In this document: positions 11,372 to 20,295 of the stretch, piece by piece | Layout of the letters: each line of letters begins with the position of its first letter | Numbering within the stretch: the first letter of the stretch is position 1 | Source: Pseudomonas citri | GTDB lineage: Bacteria > Pseudomonadota > Gammaproteobacteria > Pseudomonadales > Pseudomonadaceae | Reading direction: 5' to 3' | Length of the DNA stretch: 64,000 bases | Assembly (NCBI RefSeq): GCF_025336485.1 | Contig: NZ_JAODAB010000006.1 | Location: forward strand, 275,449-339,448 | Translations under genes and position numbers: made by a program | Notes under the pieces: model-generated | The model's input: the letters and a program-made list of their open reading frames with translations, nothing else | Told to the model about the DNA's origin: nothing | The model's database searches: none

Positions 11372-11406
11372 CCCTGTGGGAGCGAGCAAGGCTCGCCCCC
11401 ACAGGG
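11372..11406 (-). terminator. Terminator after cbcV
   Basis: CCCTGTGGGAGCGAGC and inverse form a long GC-rich hairpin. Read on the minus strand it is followed by TTTTGCTTT, so it can end the cbcXWV transcript just before the betI promoter. The stem is itself a REP derivative. Confidence 0.7.
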
Positions 11407-11413
11407 TTGAGGA

Positions 11414-12592
11414 TCAGCCCAGGTTCTTGCCTAGCAATGCGTGGTACAGCTCGCTGTCACCGAGAATCCCGACGACCTTCTGGTTGTCGTGAAGCACCAG
11501 TTTGTTGCCGGTCTGGTAGCGGATCTGCAAGGCTTCGCGCATGCCGATGTTGGAGTCCACCAGGGTCGGACGGCGACCCAAATCTTCGACCGCTTGGCCT
11601 GGTACCCAGTTTTGCAGGTCCAGTGCCGCGCCGTTCTGCCGTGCGCCCTTGATGGTGTTGCCCTCGGCCAGGTCGAGCCAGGAGTCGCCGCCCGGATCCA
11701 GGCACACCGAACCGTTGATGCGCTTGCAGTTGTCCAGGGTGCGCATGAGGCTGCGGCCGCAGAGCACGTTGAGCGGGTTGGTATGGGCGACGAAGGTACG
11801 CACATAGTCGTCCGCCGGGTTCAGCACGATTTCTTCCGGCTTGCTGTACTGGATGATCTTGCCGTCTTTCATGATCGCGATACGGCTGCCCAGTTTCAGG
11901 GCTTCGTCCAAGTCATGGCTGACGAACACGATGGTCTTGTGCAGCTTGCGTTGCAGTTCCAGCAACTCGTCCTGCAGGCCTTGGCGGATCAGCGGGTCGA
12001 GGGCCGAGAACGGTTCGTCCATCAGCAGGATGTCGGCGTCCATCGCCAGGGCACGGGCCAGGCCGACCCGTTGCTGCATGCCGCCGGACAACTCGTCGGG
12101 TTTCTTGTTGCGCCACTGGGTCAGGCCCACCAGTTCAAGCTTGTCGTCGACCAGCTTGCGGCGTTCCTTTTCCGGCCGGCCCTGCATTTCCAGGCCAAAG
12201 CTGATGTTCTCGCGCACCGTCAGCCAAGGCATCAGGGCGAACTTCTGGAACACCATGGCGATACGCTTGGTGCGCATCATCTTCAGTTCGGCGGGGGTGC
12301 AGGAGGCGATGTCGATCTGCCGCCCTTCGTGCTCGACGAACAACTTGCCACGGCTGACGGTGTTCAAGCCGTTGATGCAGCGCAGCAGGCTGGATTTGCC
12401 AGAGCCGGAAAGGCCCATCAGTACACAGATCTCGCCTTTCTCGATGGACAGGCTGGCTTTTTCCACGCCGACGATCAGGCCGGTCTTCTGCAGGATTTCC
12501 GGGCGCGAAAAGCCTTGGTCAAGCAGGTCCAGCGCAGCCTTTGGACGGGCGGAGAAAATGACGTCGACGTCTTCGAATCGAATGATGCTCAT
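11414..12592 (-). CDS. cbcV: Quaternary amine ABC importer, ATP-binding protein CbcV (ChoV)
   Basis: A 392-residue ABC ATPase of the ProV/OpuAA type. Walker A is GLSGSGKSSLLR, the signature is ELSGGMQQRVGLARAL and Walker B is DILLMDEPFSALDP. A C-terminal extension (about 275-392) corresponds to the regulatory region of this transporter class. It energises uptake of choline, betaine or carnitine delivered by periplasmic binding proteins. Its ATG overlaps the cbcW stop (ATGA at 12589-12592), so the two are coupled. It is last in the cbcX-cbcW-cbcV order. Confidence 0.94.
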   Translation of the reverse strand: MSIIRFEDVDVIFSARPKAALDLLDQGFSRPEILQKTGLIVGVEKASLSIEKGEICVLMGLSGSGKSSLLRCINGLNTVSRGKLFVEHEGRQIDIASCTPAELKMMRTKRIAMVFQKFALMPWLTVRENISFGLEMQGRPEKERRKLVDDKLELVGLTQWRNKKPDELSGGMQQRVGLARALAMDADILLMDEPFSALDPLIRQGLQDELLELQRKLHKTIVFVSHDLDEALKLGSRIAIMKDGKIIQYSKPEEIVLNPADDYVRTFVAHTNPLNVLCGRSLMRTLDNCKRINGSVCLDPGGDSWLDLAEGNTIKGARQNGAALDLQNWVPGQAVEDLGRRPTLVDSNIGMREALQIRYQTGNKLVLHDNQKVVGILGDSELYHALLGKNLG

Positions 12593-13434
12593 GCGTCACC
12601 CCCTACTTTTGCGTCGGGTTGTTTGCAGATTCGGTCGAGCATGATCGCCAGCAATACGATCGCCAGGCCGGCTTCGAAGCCCAGGGCGATATCTGCGGTG
12701 TTCAGTGCGTTGACCACGGGTTTGCCCAGGCCGTCGGCACCCACCAGGGCGGCGATTACCACCATCGACAGCGACAGCATGATGCATTGGGTGATACCGG
12801 CGGCGATGCTTGGCATCGCATGGGGCAGCTCGATGCGCGACAGCAACTGGCTACGGGAGCAGCCGAAGGCTTTGCCGGCGTCCATCAGTTCGTCGGGAAC
12901 GTCGCGGATACCCAGGTAAGTCAGGCGGATGGGTGCGGCAATCGCGAACACCACCGTGGAGATCAGGCCTGGGACGACACCCAGACCGAAAAGGGTCAGG
13001 GTAGGAATGAGGTACACGAAGGTCGGAATGGTCTGCATCAGGTCGAGCACCGGACGCATCACGGTGTAGAACACCGGTTTGTGCGCGGCAACGATGCCCA
13101 GCGGTACGCCGATCACGACACAGACCAGGGTGGCGAACATCACCTGGGCCAGGGTTTCCATGGTCTCCTGCCAGTAACCCAGGTTCAGGATCAACAGGAA
13201 CGAGGCGATGACGAACAGCGTCAGGCCCACTTTGCGCTGGATGAAGTGTGAAAGTGCCGCAATCAGGCCGATCAAGGCCAGGGGGTTGAACCAGACCAGC
13301 GCAAACGTCACGCCGTGAATCATCGTTTCGAGGGACAGGGCGATCAAGTCGAAGAGGCTGGCGCCGTGTTGCGTCAACCATTCCACGAAAGCCGCCATGT
13401 ACTGGCCTAAGGGTATTTTCTGATCAATGAGCAT
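12589..13434 (-). CDS. cbcW: Quaternary amine ABC importer, permease CbcW (ChoW)
   Basis: A 281-residue membrane permease of the ProW/OpuAB type with several hydrophobic helices and the EAA-like loop GIRDVPDELMDAGKAFGCSRSQ that contacts the ATPase. The start is set at the ATG at 13432-13434 (MLIDQKIPLGQY), matching the family length; an in-frame ATG six codons upstream (13450-13452) cannot be excluded, since neither has a strong ribosome site. A 9-bp stem-loop lies between it and cbcX. Confidence 0.92.
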   Translation of the reverse strand: MLIDQKIPLGQYMAAFVEWLTQHGASLFDLIALSLETMIHGVTFALVWFNPLALIGLIAALSHFIQRKVGLTLFVIASFLLILNLGYWQETMETLAQVMFATLVCVVIGVPLGIVAAHKPVFYTVMRPVLDLMQTIPTFVYLIPTLTLFGLGVVPGLISTVVFAIAAPIRLTYLGIRDVPDELMDAGKAFGCSRSQLLSRIELPHAMPSIAAGITQCIMLSLSMVVIAALVGADGLGKPVVNALNTADIALGFEAGLAIVLLAIMLDRICKQPDAKVGGDA

Positions 13435-13468
13435 GGTAGTGAACGTCCGCATGCAAGGAATAAACAGC

Positions 13469-13490
13469 CCGGGCGAGCGAACTCGCCCGG
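13469..13490. promoter_or_regulatory. Intercistronic stem-loop between cbcX and cbcW
   Basis: CCGGGCGAG-CGAA-CTCGCCCGG is a perfect 9-bp stem with a tetraloop and no T-tract. Its place after a binding-protein gene suggests mRNA 3'-end protection, giving more binding protein than permease. Confidence 0.65.
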
Positions 13491-13500
13491 CATAAGCACG

Positions 13501-14448
13501 TTACTGGGCGAGCTTGGCTTTCACGGCCTCCAGGCCTGGTTTACCGTCAATGGTGGTCACGCCAGCGAGCCAGGTATCGAGCACCTGTGGGTTCTTTTTC
13601 AGCCAGGCCTTGGCGGCGGCCTCGGGCTTCATCTTGTCGTCGAGCACGTTGCCCATCAGCGAGCTTTCCATGTCGACGGTGAATTCAAGGTTCTTCAACA
13701 ACTGGCCGACGTTGCTGCATTCCTGGCTGTAGCCCTTGCGGGTGTTGGTCGCCACGGTCGCCGCACCGAAATCGGCGCCGAAAAAGTCATCGCCGCCGGT
13801 CAGGTACTGGATCTTGAAACGGGTGTTCATCGGGTGTGGCGCCCAGCCCAGGAACACCACGTCGGTGCCGCGTTTAGAGGCGCGGTCGACCTGGGAAAGC
13901 ATGCCCGCTTCACTCGACTCGACGACCTTGAAGCCGGCGTCCTTCAAGCCGAAGGCGTTCTTCTCGATCATGCTCTGGATCAGGCGGTTGCCATCGTTGC
14001 CGGGCTCGATCCCGTAGATCTTGCCGTCGAGTTCTTTCTTGAATTTGGCGATGTCGGCGAAGTCGTGCAGGCCTTTGTCATACAGGGCCTGGGGAACGGC
14101 GAGGGTGTACTTGGCGCCCGTGAGGTTGGTGCGCACGGTTTCCACGGTTCCGGCATCGCGGTAGGCCTTGATGTCGTTCTCCATGGTTGGCATCCAGTTG
14201 CCGAGGAATACATCCATGTTCTTGCCGTCGGCCAGGGACTTATAGGTCACCGGAACGGAAATCATGGTGGTCTTGGTCTTGTAGCCCAACGCCTGGAGAA
14301 CCACGCTGGTGGTGGCCGTTGTCACGGTGATGTCGGTCCAGCCGACGTCCGAGAAGTTAACGGTGCTGCACTGTGCGGGGTCTGCGGCGTTGGCCAGCAT
14401 TGGAAGACTCAACATGGCGGCCAACAACAACGGCTTGGAACCTTTCAT
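13501..14448 (-). CDS. cbcX: Choline/quaternary amine ABC substrate-binding protein CbcX
   Basis: A 315-residue periplasmic binding protein of the OpuAC family. Residues 1-21 (MKGSKPLLLAAMLSLPMLANA) form a Sec signal peptide cut before ADPAQC. The mature chain has VGWTDITVTTATT, FLGNWMPTMENDI, KIYGIEPGNDGN and VFLGWAPHPMN, the Trp-rich signature of choline/betaine/carnitine binders. It heads the cbcXWV operon, diverging from sdaB, with a tandem 21-bp repeat in the shared intergenic region. CaiX, encoded at 22.4-23.4 kb, is a paralogue. Which quaternary amine it prefers cannot be told from sequence; choline is most likely by position. Confidence 0.93.
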   Translation of the reverse strand: MKGSKPLLLAAMLSLPMLANAADPAQCSTVNFSDVGWTDITVTTATTSVVLQALGYKTKTTMISVPVTYKSLADGKNMDVFLGNWMPTMENDIKAYRDAGTVETVRTNLTGAKYTLAVPQALYDKGLHDFADIAKFKKELDGKIYGIEPGNDGNRLIQSMIEKNAFGLKDAGFKVVESSEAGMLSQVDRASKRGTDVVFLGWAPHPMNTRFKIQYLTGGDDFFGADFGAATVATNTRKGYSQECSNVGQLLKNLEFTVDMESSLMGNVLDDKMKPEAAAKAWLKKNPQVLDTWLAGVTTIDGKPGLEAVKAKLAQ

Positions 14449-14599
14449 GGGTGGACTCCTGGTGTTTTATCGGCGGTGTCCGCTCGGGACAACCGCGCGC
14501 TTATGGGATGTTGCGGTTGGTGGCGCGTGGGCAATCTCTTGACACGCGGCCTTGCAAACGAGCCGTAACTGATCATGTACCAGTGCAAATCCGACGCCT

Positions 14600-14641
14600 A
14601 CAGGGATAGTCGTATCCAGTACAGGGAGGGTCGCATCCAGT
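14600..14641. promoter_or_regulatory. Abutting 21-bp direct repeats between cbcX and sdaB (candidate GbdR site)
   Basis: Two adjoining 21-bp units (14600-14620 and 14621-14641) agree at 18 of 21 positions, each containing AGGGA..GTCGyATCCAGT. Repeats exactly two helical turns apart are typical of dimeric AraC-family binding sites, and the flanking genes belong to the betaine regulon. The remaining 428-bp gap holds no gene. Confidence 0.6.
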
Positions 14642-14876
14642 GTTGGTGACGTCGTTTACAGATTTTTTCAGCCCCCGGCGGGCCTTTGAAACGCGAAAAA
14701 GCGGCGCAAAACCGGGCTGAAGGGTGGGCGGCGTTGCTGGGCATGATTGCGTCGGTGTCAGACGTCGAACCCCTAGGCAAAAGCCGGATGATGCGGCCAT
14801 CCCGGCGTTGAGCGTAGCAGCTCCGTCACCGGTCGCTCCTGCGTCCGGAAGTGCCCTGTTCTGGAGATTTTCGACA

Positions 14877-16253
14877 ATGGCAATCAGCGTGTTCGACCTG
14901 TTCAAGATCGGTATCGGCCCGTCCAGTTCCCATACCGTTGGCCCCATGCGCGCGGCGGCGTTGTTTGTCCAGGCGCTTCGGGAAAAGGCTCTGCTGCACG
15001 AGGTGCGCCGGGTAGAAGTGCAGTTGTTCGGCTCGCTGTCGGCCACCGGCATCGGTCACGGCAGCGACACGGCAGTGATCATGGGCCTGATGAACGAATG
15101 GCCGGATGCAATCGACCCGTCGCAGATCGCCCCGCGCATCGCGCAGTTGCGTGAAACCGACACGTTATTGCTGGACGGTCACCTGCCGGTGCCTTTCGTC
15201 TGGTCGCGGGACATGCGCCTGCTCGACGAGAACCTGCCGTTCCACCCCAACGCGATGACATTAATAGTCGAGGGCGACAACGGTGAGTTGCATCGCGACA
15301 CCTACTATTCAGTCGGCGGTGGTTTCGTCGTCGACCAGGCCCAGGCGTCCAGCGGTGTGGTGGACCTGGATGACACGGTGCTGCCTTATGATTTTTCCAG
15401 CGCCGAAGAACTGCTCCAGTTGTGCCGCACCCATAACCTGCGGGTCGCCGACCTGATGATGGCCAACGAGAAGGTCTGGCGCTCGGAGGAGGGAATCCGC
15501 AGCGGCCTGATGAAACTCTGGCGGGCCATGCAGGATTGCGTCGAGCACGGCCTCAAGCACGAGGGCATTTTGCCCGGTGGCTTGAATGTGCGGCGGCGTG
15601 CAGCCAAGTTGCATCGCAGCCTGCAAGAGTTGAACAAGCCGAACGTCATCGGCTCGACCTTGAGCGCCATGGAGTGGGTCAACCTGTATGCCTTGGCGGT
15701 CAACGAAGAAAACGCGGCCGGCGGGCGCATGGTCACTGCGCCGACCAATGGCGCGGCGGGGATCATTCCAGCGGTGCTGCATTACTTCATGAGGTTCAGT
15801 GAAGCGGTGACCGACGCCAACGTGGTGGATTATTTCCTCGGCGCGGCAGCGGTGGGCATCCTGTGCAAGAAGAACGCTTCGATCTCCGGTGCCGAGGTCG
15901 GCTGCCAGGGCGAAGTCGGTTCGGCCTGCGCCATGGCGGCGGCGGGATTGGCCGAGGTGCTTGGCGCCACGCCGGAACAATTGTGCAATGCGGCGGAAAT
16001 CGGCCTGGAGCATAACCTCGGCCTGACCTGCGATCCGGTGGGCGGCCTGGTGCAAGTGCCGTGCATCGAGCGCAACGCGATTGCCGCCGTGAAAGCGATC
16101 AACGCCGCACAAATGGCGCTGCGCGGTGACGGCCAGCACTTCATTTCCCTGGACCGGGTGATCCGCACCATGCGCGATACCGGTGCCGACATGCATGACA
16201 AATATAAAGAGACATCGCGCGGCGGCCTGGCGGTCAGCGCGGTGGAGTGCTGA
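14877..16253 (+). CDS. sdaB: L-serine ammonia-lyase (serine deaminase)
   Basis: A 458-residue iron-sulfur L-serine dehydratase converting serine to pyruvate and ammonia. It has the N-terminal [16 protein letters not shown] motif and, in the C-terminal domain, cysteines that coordinate the [4Fe-4S] cluster ([20 protein letters not shown] and [19 protein letters not shown]). The ATG at 14877 is chosen because the [15 protein letters not shown] N-terminus is canonical; the frame is open upstream without support. Set beside gbdR, it supplies the final step of choline catabolism (glycine to serine to pyruvate). It corresponds to the gene called sdaB beside gbdR in P. aeruginosa. Confidence 0.93.
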   Translation: MAISVFDLFKIGIGPSSSHTVGPMRAAALFVQALREKALLHEVRRVEVQLFGSLSATGIGHGSDTAVIMGLMNEWPDAIDPSQIAPRIAQLRETDTLLLDGHLPVPFVWSRDMRLLDENLPFHPNAMTLIVEGDNGELHRDTYYSVGGGFVVDQAQASSGVVDLDDTVLPYDFSSAEELLQLCRTHNLRVADLMMANEKVWRSEEGIRSGLMKLWRAMQDCVEHGLKHEGILPGGLNVRRRAAKLHRSLQELNKPNVIGSTLSAMEWVNLYALAVNEENAAGGRMVTAPTNGAAGIIPAVLHYFMRFSEAVTDANVVDYFLGAAAVGILCKKNASISGAEVGCQGEVGSACAMAAAGLAEVLGATPEQLCNAAEIGLEHNLGLTCDPVGGLVQVPCIERNAIAAVKAINAAQMALRGDGQHFISLDRVIRTMRDTGADMHDKYKETSRGGLAVSAVEC

Positions 16254-16269
16254 TCGAACCCGGGGTTCG

Positions 16270-16297
16270 GTGGGAACAAGGCCAGCTTTGTTCCCAC
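16270..16297. terminator. Hairpin after sdaB (REP-like)
   Basis: GTGGGAACAAGGCCAGCTTTGTTCCCAC is a divergent REP hairpin directly after the sdaB stop. There is no clear T-run, so transcription termination is uncertain. The 506-bp gap to gbdR also contains the sigma-54-type promoter and no other gene. Confidence 0.5.
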
Positions 16298-16638
16298 ATT
16301 GTCTCCCACAGATGATTCACTTTTTCAGCAGATCGAAACCGCTCGTTAAATGAACACCGAGCGGAAAAACGCCACCTTTTAGCGCGTCGCAAACAGACAA
16401 GTTGGCTGGGCGGGGCGCGTCTGAGTCTTCGCTTGACCGTCCGTCCTTCGCTCCGGTGGTGATACCCGTAGCGCAAACGCCGCAGCCCAGTTCCCACAAG
16501 TGCTACCGAACTGCTCACAGTTTGCTGTGGCAGGTGCCAGACGGCGTTTGATCGCGCCTATAACCCCACTCGACGCACGCCTTATATAGACGGGCCGAGA
16601 TGTCGTTTTCAGGATTTATCGAACGCCTATTCAAATTT

Positions 16639-16654
16639 AGGCATGGCATTTGCT
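16639..16654 (+). promoter_or_regulatory. Sigma-54 (RpoN)-type -24/-12 promoter of gbdR
   Basis: AGGCATGGCATTTGCT fits the consensus TGGCACG-N4-TTGCW, with GG at 16640-16641 and GC at 16652-16653 exactly ten bases apart. It lies 106 bp upstream of gbdR. RpoN control through nitrogen (NtrC) or carbon/nitrogen (CbrB) activators would suit a gene opening a nitrogen-releasing pathway; the activator is inference. Confidence 0.75.
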
Positions 16655-16759
16655 GTATTGCTGTAAAGCCCAACGCTTGTGAAAAAAGCCCGGGGCCATA
16701 ACCAATAAAAAGAGCCTGAGCCTGAGGCCATTACCCGCTTTGTGTGAGGAGATACCGCG

Positions 16760-17863
16760 ATGACGACGTCCAACTCCGGGGCCCAACCCCAGAACCGTGC
16801 GCCTCAATCCATTGGCTTTTTGCTGCTGGACAATTTCACGCTGATTTCCCTGGCGTCTGCGGTTGAACCGCTGCGCATGGCCAACCAGTTGTCCGGTCGC
16901 GAGCTGTATCGTTGGACCACCCTGACCGTCGACGGCGGGCAGGTCTGGGCCAGTGACGGATTGCAGATCACCCCCGACGCCGCCATGCACAAAGCACCAA
17001 ATCTGGACACCGTCATCGTCTGTGGCGGCATCGGCATCCAGCGCACGGTGACCCGCGAGCACGTGTCATGGTTGCAAGGCCAGGCCCGTCAGTCCCGTCG
17101 CCTTGGCGCAGTGTGCACCGGCAGTTGGGCCCTGGCCTGCGCTGGCCTGTTGGACGGTTTCGATTGCAGCGTGCACTGGGAATGCCTGGCCGCGATGCAG
17201 GAAGCCTTCCCACGGGTATCGATGAGCACGCGCCTGTTCACCCTCGACCGTAATCGTTTCACCAGCTCCGGCGGCACGGCGCCGCTGGACATGATGCTGC
17301 ACCTGATCAGCCGCGATCACGGCCGTGAACTGTCGGCGGCGATTTCCGAAATGTTTGTCTACGAACGTATCCGCAACGAGCAGGATCACCAACGCGTGCC
17401 GCTCAAGCACATGCTCGGCACCAACCAGCCGAAGTTGCAGGAAATCGTGGCGCTGATGGAAGCCAACCTCGAGGAGCCGATCGACCTGGACGAACTGGCG
17501 GTGTATGTCGCGGTGTCCCGGCGTCAGCTGGAGCGGTTGTTCCAGAAATACCTGCACTGTTCGCCGTCGCGCTACTACCTCAAGCTGCGGTTGATTCGCG
17601 CACGGCAATTGCTCAAGCAGACGCCGATGTCGATCATCGAAGTGGCCTCGGTGTGTGGCTTCGTTTCCACGCCACATTTCTCCAAGTGCTACCGCGAATA
17701 CTTTGGCATCCCGCCGCGCGATGAGCGTGTAGGTTCGAATACCACGCAACAAGTGGCGATGATGCCATTGCCGCAGGCCATCGTGATGTCACCGTTGTCC
17801 GGCCCGCTGTCGGCGTTGAGCCAGGCGCGCAATGAGTCGACGTTTGCCAGCGTAAGGTTGTAA
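16760..17863 (+). CDS. gbdR: Choline/betaine catabolism regulator GbdR (AraC family with GATase1-like sensor domain)
   Basis: A 367-residue activator. Residues of about 15-200 form a DJ-1/PfpI glutamine-amidotransferase-like domain (SIGFLLLDNFTLISLASAVEPLRMANQ), here a ligand sensor for glycine betaine and dimethylglycine in the P. aeruginosa orthologue. The C-terminal 100 residues carry the double AraC helix-turn-helix (LDELAVYVAVSRRQLERLF, then IIEVASVCGFVSTPHFSKCY). The ribosome site GAGGAGATACCGCG precedes the ATG. GbdR activates gbcAB, dgcAB, sox, sdaB and cbcXWV in P. aeruginosa, most of which are in this window. Confidence 0.95.
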   Translation: MTTSNSGAQPQNRAPQSIGFLLLDNFTLISLASAVEPLRMANQLSGRELYRWTTLTVDGGQVWASDGLQITPDAAMHKAPNLDTVIVCGGIGIQRTVTREHVSWLQGQARQSRRLGAVCTGSWALACAGLLDGFDCSVHWECLAAMQEAFPRVSMSTRLFTLDRNRFTSSGGTAPLDMMLHLISRDHGRELSAAISEMFVYERIRNEQDHQRVPLKHMLGTNQPKLQEIVALMEANLEEPIDLDELAVYVAVSRRQLERLFQKYLHCSPSRYYLKLRLIRARQLLKQTPMSIIEVASVCGFVSTPHFSKCYREYFGIPPRDERVGSNTTQQVAMMPLPQAIVMSPLSGPLSALSQARNESTFASVRL

Positions 17864-17877
17864 ACCGAGGCGCCTTT

Positions 17878-17960
17878 ATCGCGAGCAAGCTTTGCTCCCA
17901 CACAAGCGTTGTTCCCTCAGGTGTTCGATTGAGCCCGTGGGAGCAAAGCTTGCTCGCGAT
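17878..17960. repeat. REP pair after gbdR
   Basis: ATCGCGAGCAAGCTTTGCTC and inverse CGTGGGAGCAAAGCTTGCTC face each other between the convergent 3' ends of gbdR and the 87-residue gene. Confidence 0.85.
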
Positions 17961-17967
17961 TGGGTTC

Positions 17968-18231
17968 TCAGGCGCTGTGGTTCTGCTGATACTCAGCCAG
18001 TGCCGGTAACAGCTGCTTGTCGATCGCCTGGCGCACGACCGGCAGGATGGTCGCGCTGCTGGTGTACATCTCCTTGACCATCCTGCGCAGTTCATTGGCG
18101 CGAGCCCTGTCCAGACCCCGTACCGCGCATTCGCAGGCCTGCTCGGCCGTGGAGCCACTGGGTATCTGCAGCCCGAGGGCCTTGAGCTGGCCCAGCAGGT
18201 CTTCCTGGTCGATCAAATCGGCGTGCATCAT
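17968..18231 (-). CDS. Small conserved protein of unknown function
   Basis: Encodes 87 residues (MMHADLIDQEDLLGQLKALG...), acidic and helical, with no signal peptide or membrane segment. AAGGAAAAGCGTC provides a ribosome site before the tandem ATGs. I do not recognise a named family; similar small genes may accompany gbdR in other Pseudomonas. Its promoter must lie in the 325-bp gap upstream, where TTGCCG and CAGAAT are spaced 17 bp but match poorly. Confidence 0.65.
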   Translation of the reverse strand: MMHADLIDQEDLLGQLKALGLQIPSGSTAEQACECAVRGLDRARANELRRMVKEMYTSSATILPVVRQAIDKQLLPALAEYQQNHSA

Positions 18232-18445
18232 GACGCTTTTCCTTGTTCAGGGATTGGGGTCGTGAACCGATTCTGGTAGCCACCCGAAGCGGCGGCAAGG
18301 GCAAATTGTCGCAATGGCCCGGATACCTATGAACAGGTCGTTTTCGGTTAACTCGAATGAACGAACAGGGGGCACACTGATCCCAAGCTGAATCACGATG
18401 GTTTGGTCACCCTCGCGCTGCAGCTCCTCCAGTAACGCCATCTGC

Positions 18446-18480
18446 CCCGATCCTGTCACGGCTTGATCGGGGATTTTTTT
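18446..18480 (+). terminator. Plus-strand intrinsic terminator without an assigned gene
   Basis: CCCCGATC...GATCGGGG followed by ATTTTTTT is a clean Rho-independent terminator on the plus strand. Both neighbouring genes are on the minus strand, so it has no evident coding transcript. The gap 18232-18556 holds no convincing CDS and may include a small RNA. Confidence 0.65.
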
Positions 18481-18556
18481 GCCTGTGAATCAGGTTTCAA
18501 TAGGGTGTTTGACGGGCCGCTATCGCGAGCAGGCTTGCGCTGAGCGAGGACGCGCT

Positions 18557-19720
18557 CTAACGCTGCAACACCAGAATCCGCGACAACAACTCATCCCGAT
18601 CCACATAGCATCCCTGGAAATGCCGCGCCCCGGTGCCCGGGTCGAAGGCGTTGCGGGCGTGGAGGGTGCGGCGGTTGTCGAAGCACCAGAGCTGGCCGGG
18701 TTCGAGGCGTTGCGTCAGGCAAAACTGTGGCTCGCGGGTCAATGCGATGAATCGTCGGTAGGCGTGATAAAGCTTCGGCATCTGTTCGACCGAGGTGTCG
18801 AATGGTCCGCGCAAAAAATTCGCCATGCGGATTTCCGAGACCTGCCCCACGGCATCCAGGGCGATGATCGGCGCCAGGCAGCGGTAATCGCTGTGGCGGT
18901 CCTTGTTGCGAAACTCCACCGGAATCTGGCACAGCGCGGCGAACGCCTCCGGGTCCTCCTGGCGCAGCGCCTGGGCGATGGCGAAACCGTCGACAAAAAT
19001 GCTCTCGCCGCCGTCGGCGTCATTCACCAGGCAATGCAAGAACTGCAAGCCCGGCTGCAATTCCCGGGTCGGCAGGTCGCTGTGCAGCGGCAGGTTGAAC
19101 GCGGTGTAGGCGTTGCTGTCGGCATCGGCCTTGGATTGCACATTGAACAGCACGCCGAAATTGCTCTCACGGATGAAGGAAATACGCTGGGCGATCTGTT
19201 TCAGCGAACCCGGTTCGGTGGGGACGCCGCGCACTTGGGTCAGGCCGATGTCGCGTACAGCCAGCAGCCATTGCAGCAGCGTGTCGGCGTCTTCCATCAG
19301 CGCCGGGTAGTCGAACACCGGCAGTTGCAAATCGTGCCGCCATAAATGGCGTTTGGGTTTGTTCGCCAGGCGTTCGGCCCTGGAGATGTCGTCGTAGGCA
19401 TGAGCGCGCAACCAGCCCGGGTCGAAACGGCTGCGGTGGCCGTCCTGCCAATCCACGCACAGGCAGCCTTCGCCATCGATGCGGGTGGCGCTGGGTGTCA
19501 GGTCTTCGGGGACGTCGACGATCTCCAGCACCTGTTCGCGGGTCACGCTGTAGACGCATTGCGGGCAGGGGCAGTTGTCCCGTAGCCATTGATGATGAAA
19601 CGGGCTGATACGGCCGTCGGCCCAAATGACCTGCACCCGGTCGGCCAAGGAAGTTGCACCGGCTAACGCGCAGATCAGCGGATACGGGCGGAAGTCGGCA
19701 AAAGCGGCAGCGGTGTGCAT
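18557..19720 (-). CDS. Gamma-butyrobetaine dioxygenase (BBOX-like 2-oxoglutarate/Fe(II) hydroxylase)
   Basis: A 387-residue enzyme matching the bacterial gamma-butyrobetaine hydroxylase family (Pseudomonas sp. AK-1 type, about 383 residues). The N-terminal zinc-binding cysteines are seen in DNCPCPQC, with a later His in DGHRSRF. The Fe(II) facial triad is HSD in LPLHSDLPTRELQ and a distal His in DNRRTLHARNAF. It hydroxylates gamma-butyrobetaine to L-carnitine using oxygen and 2-oxoglutarate. It is the last gene of the carnitine operon (caiX-cdhC-cdhA-cdhB order), so gamma-butyrobetaine can feed straight into carnitine degradation. An AGGAGA ribosome site precedes the ATG. Confidence 0.9.
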   Translation of the reverse strand: MHTAAAFADFRPYPLICALAGATSLADRVQVIWADGRISPFHHQWLRDNCPCPQCVYSVTREQVLEIVDVPEDLTPSATRIDGEGCLCVDWQDGHRSRFDPGWLRAHAYDDISRAERLANKPKRHLWRHDLQLPVFDYPALMEDADTLLQWLLAVRDIGLTQVRGVPTEPGSLKQIAQRISFIRESNFGVLFNVQSKADADSNAYTAFNLPLHSDLPTRELQPGLQFLHCLVNDADGGESIFVDGFAIAQALRQEDPEAFAALCQIPVEFRNKDRHSDYRCLAPIIALDAVGQVSEIRMANFLRGPFDTSVEQMPKLYHAYRRFIALTREPQFCLTQRLEPGQLWCFDNRRTLHARNAFDPGTGARHFQGCYVDRDELLSRILVLQR

Positions 19721-19740
19721 GGCTATCTCCTGTGCAAGGC

Positions 19741-20217
19741 TTATCGGGCGGGTGGCAAGGCGATGACCCGGCCGACATAGGCCGGGGCTGGCAGGTCGGA
19801 TTGCGCTTCGAGCAGGGCGCCGAGTTCGCCCAGTGTCCGTTCGGTGAAGGGCGCCGCGCGCGGGCCGGCCAGGTCGACGTGCAGCAGCATTTGCTCGTTG
19901 CCCGCCAACTCCTTGTCCCCGCCGGCCAGGTGCAGGCTGTGGTAGAGGTGCAGGCGTTTCTGGTCATGGCCGATGATCTGCGTACGTACTTCCACGTCGG
20001 CGCCGAGCTTCACTTCGTGCAGGTAATTGAGGTGCAGTTCCAGGGTGAATAGCGAATGACCGCTGGCTTCGCGGTCCTGGCTATCCAGGCCGAGCCGGTC
20101 CATCAGCGCGTCGGTGGCGTAGCTGAAGATCAGCAGGTAGAAGGCATCGCGCAGGTGGCCGTTGTAGTCGACCCATTCGGGATGGATGCGGGTCTGGTAG
20201 GTGGTAAGGGTGGGCAT
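19741..20217 (-). CDS. cdhB: Betainyl-CoA thioesterase CdhB (hotdog fold)
   Basis: A 158-residue 4HBT-type hotdog protein. The signature IHPEWVDYNGHLRDAFYLLIF carries the Asp and Asn-Gly-His of this thioesterase group. In carnitine degradation betainyl-CoA, released when dehydrocarnitine is cleaved, is hydrolysed to glycine betaine and CoA; position beside cdhA supports this. The start is the ATG at 20215-20217, with GGAG upstream; the frame is open for 22 codons more, through a hairpin. It is 20 bp from the dioxygenase gene. Confidence 0.87.
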   Translation of the reverse strand: MPTLTTYQTRIHPEWVDYNGHLRDAFYLLIFSYATDALMDRLGLDSQDREASGHSLFTLELHLNYLHEVKLGADVEVRTQIIGHDQKRLHLYHSLHLAGGDKELAGNEQMLLHVDLAGPRAAPFTERTLGELGALLEAQSDLPAPAYVGRVIALPPAR

Positions 20218-20256
20218 CGTGGAACTCCACAGAGAGTCGCGGGTGTACACAATTTT

Positions 20257-20282
20257 TGGCGAGAGAGCTTGCTCCCTCGCCA
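20257..20282. repeat. Hairpin between cdhA and cdhB
   Basis: TGGCGAGAGAGC-TT-GCTCCCTCGCCA forms a stem with one mismatch, of the 'GAGGGAGCAAGCTCCCTC' REP subtype also seen at 40515-40544. Confidence 0.65.
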
Positions 20283-20295
20283 CATCGGCCGGTGT

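Noticed and set aside
11269..11413. A betT choline transporter gene expected between betI and cbcV
   Set aside because: The gap is only 145 bp and holds the operator and a terminator; no transporter remnant is visible.
18247..18459. A 70-codon minus-strand frame upstream of the 87-residue gene
   Set aside because: No ribosome site, overlaps the plus-strand terminator, and no recognisable protein features.
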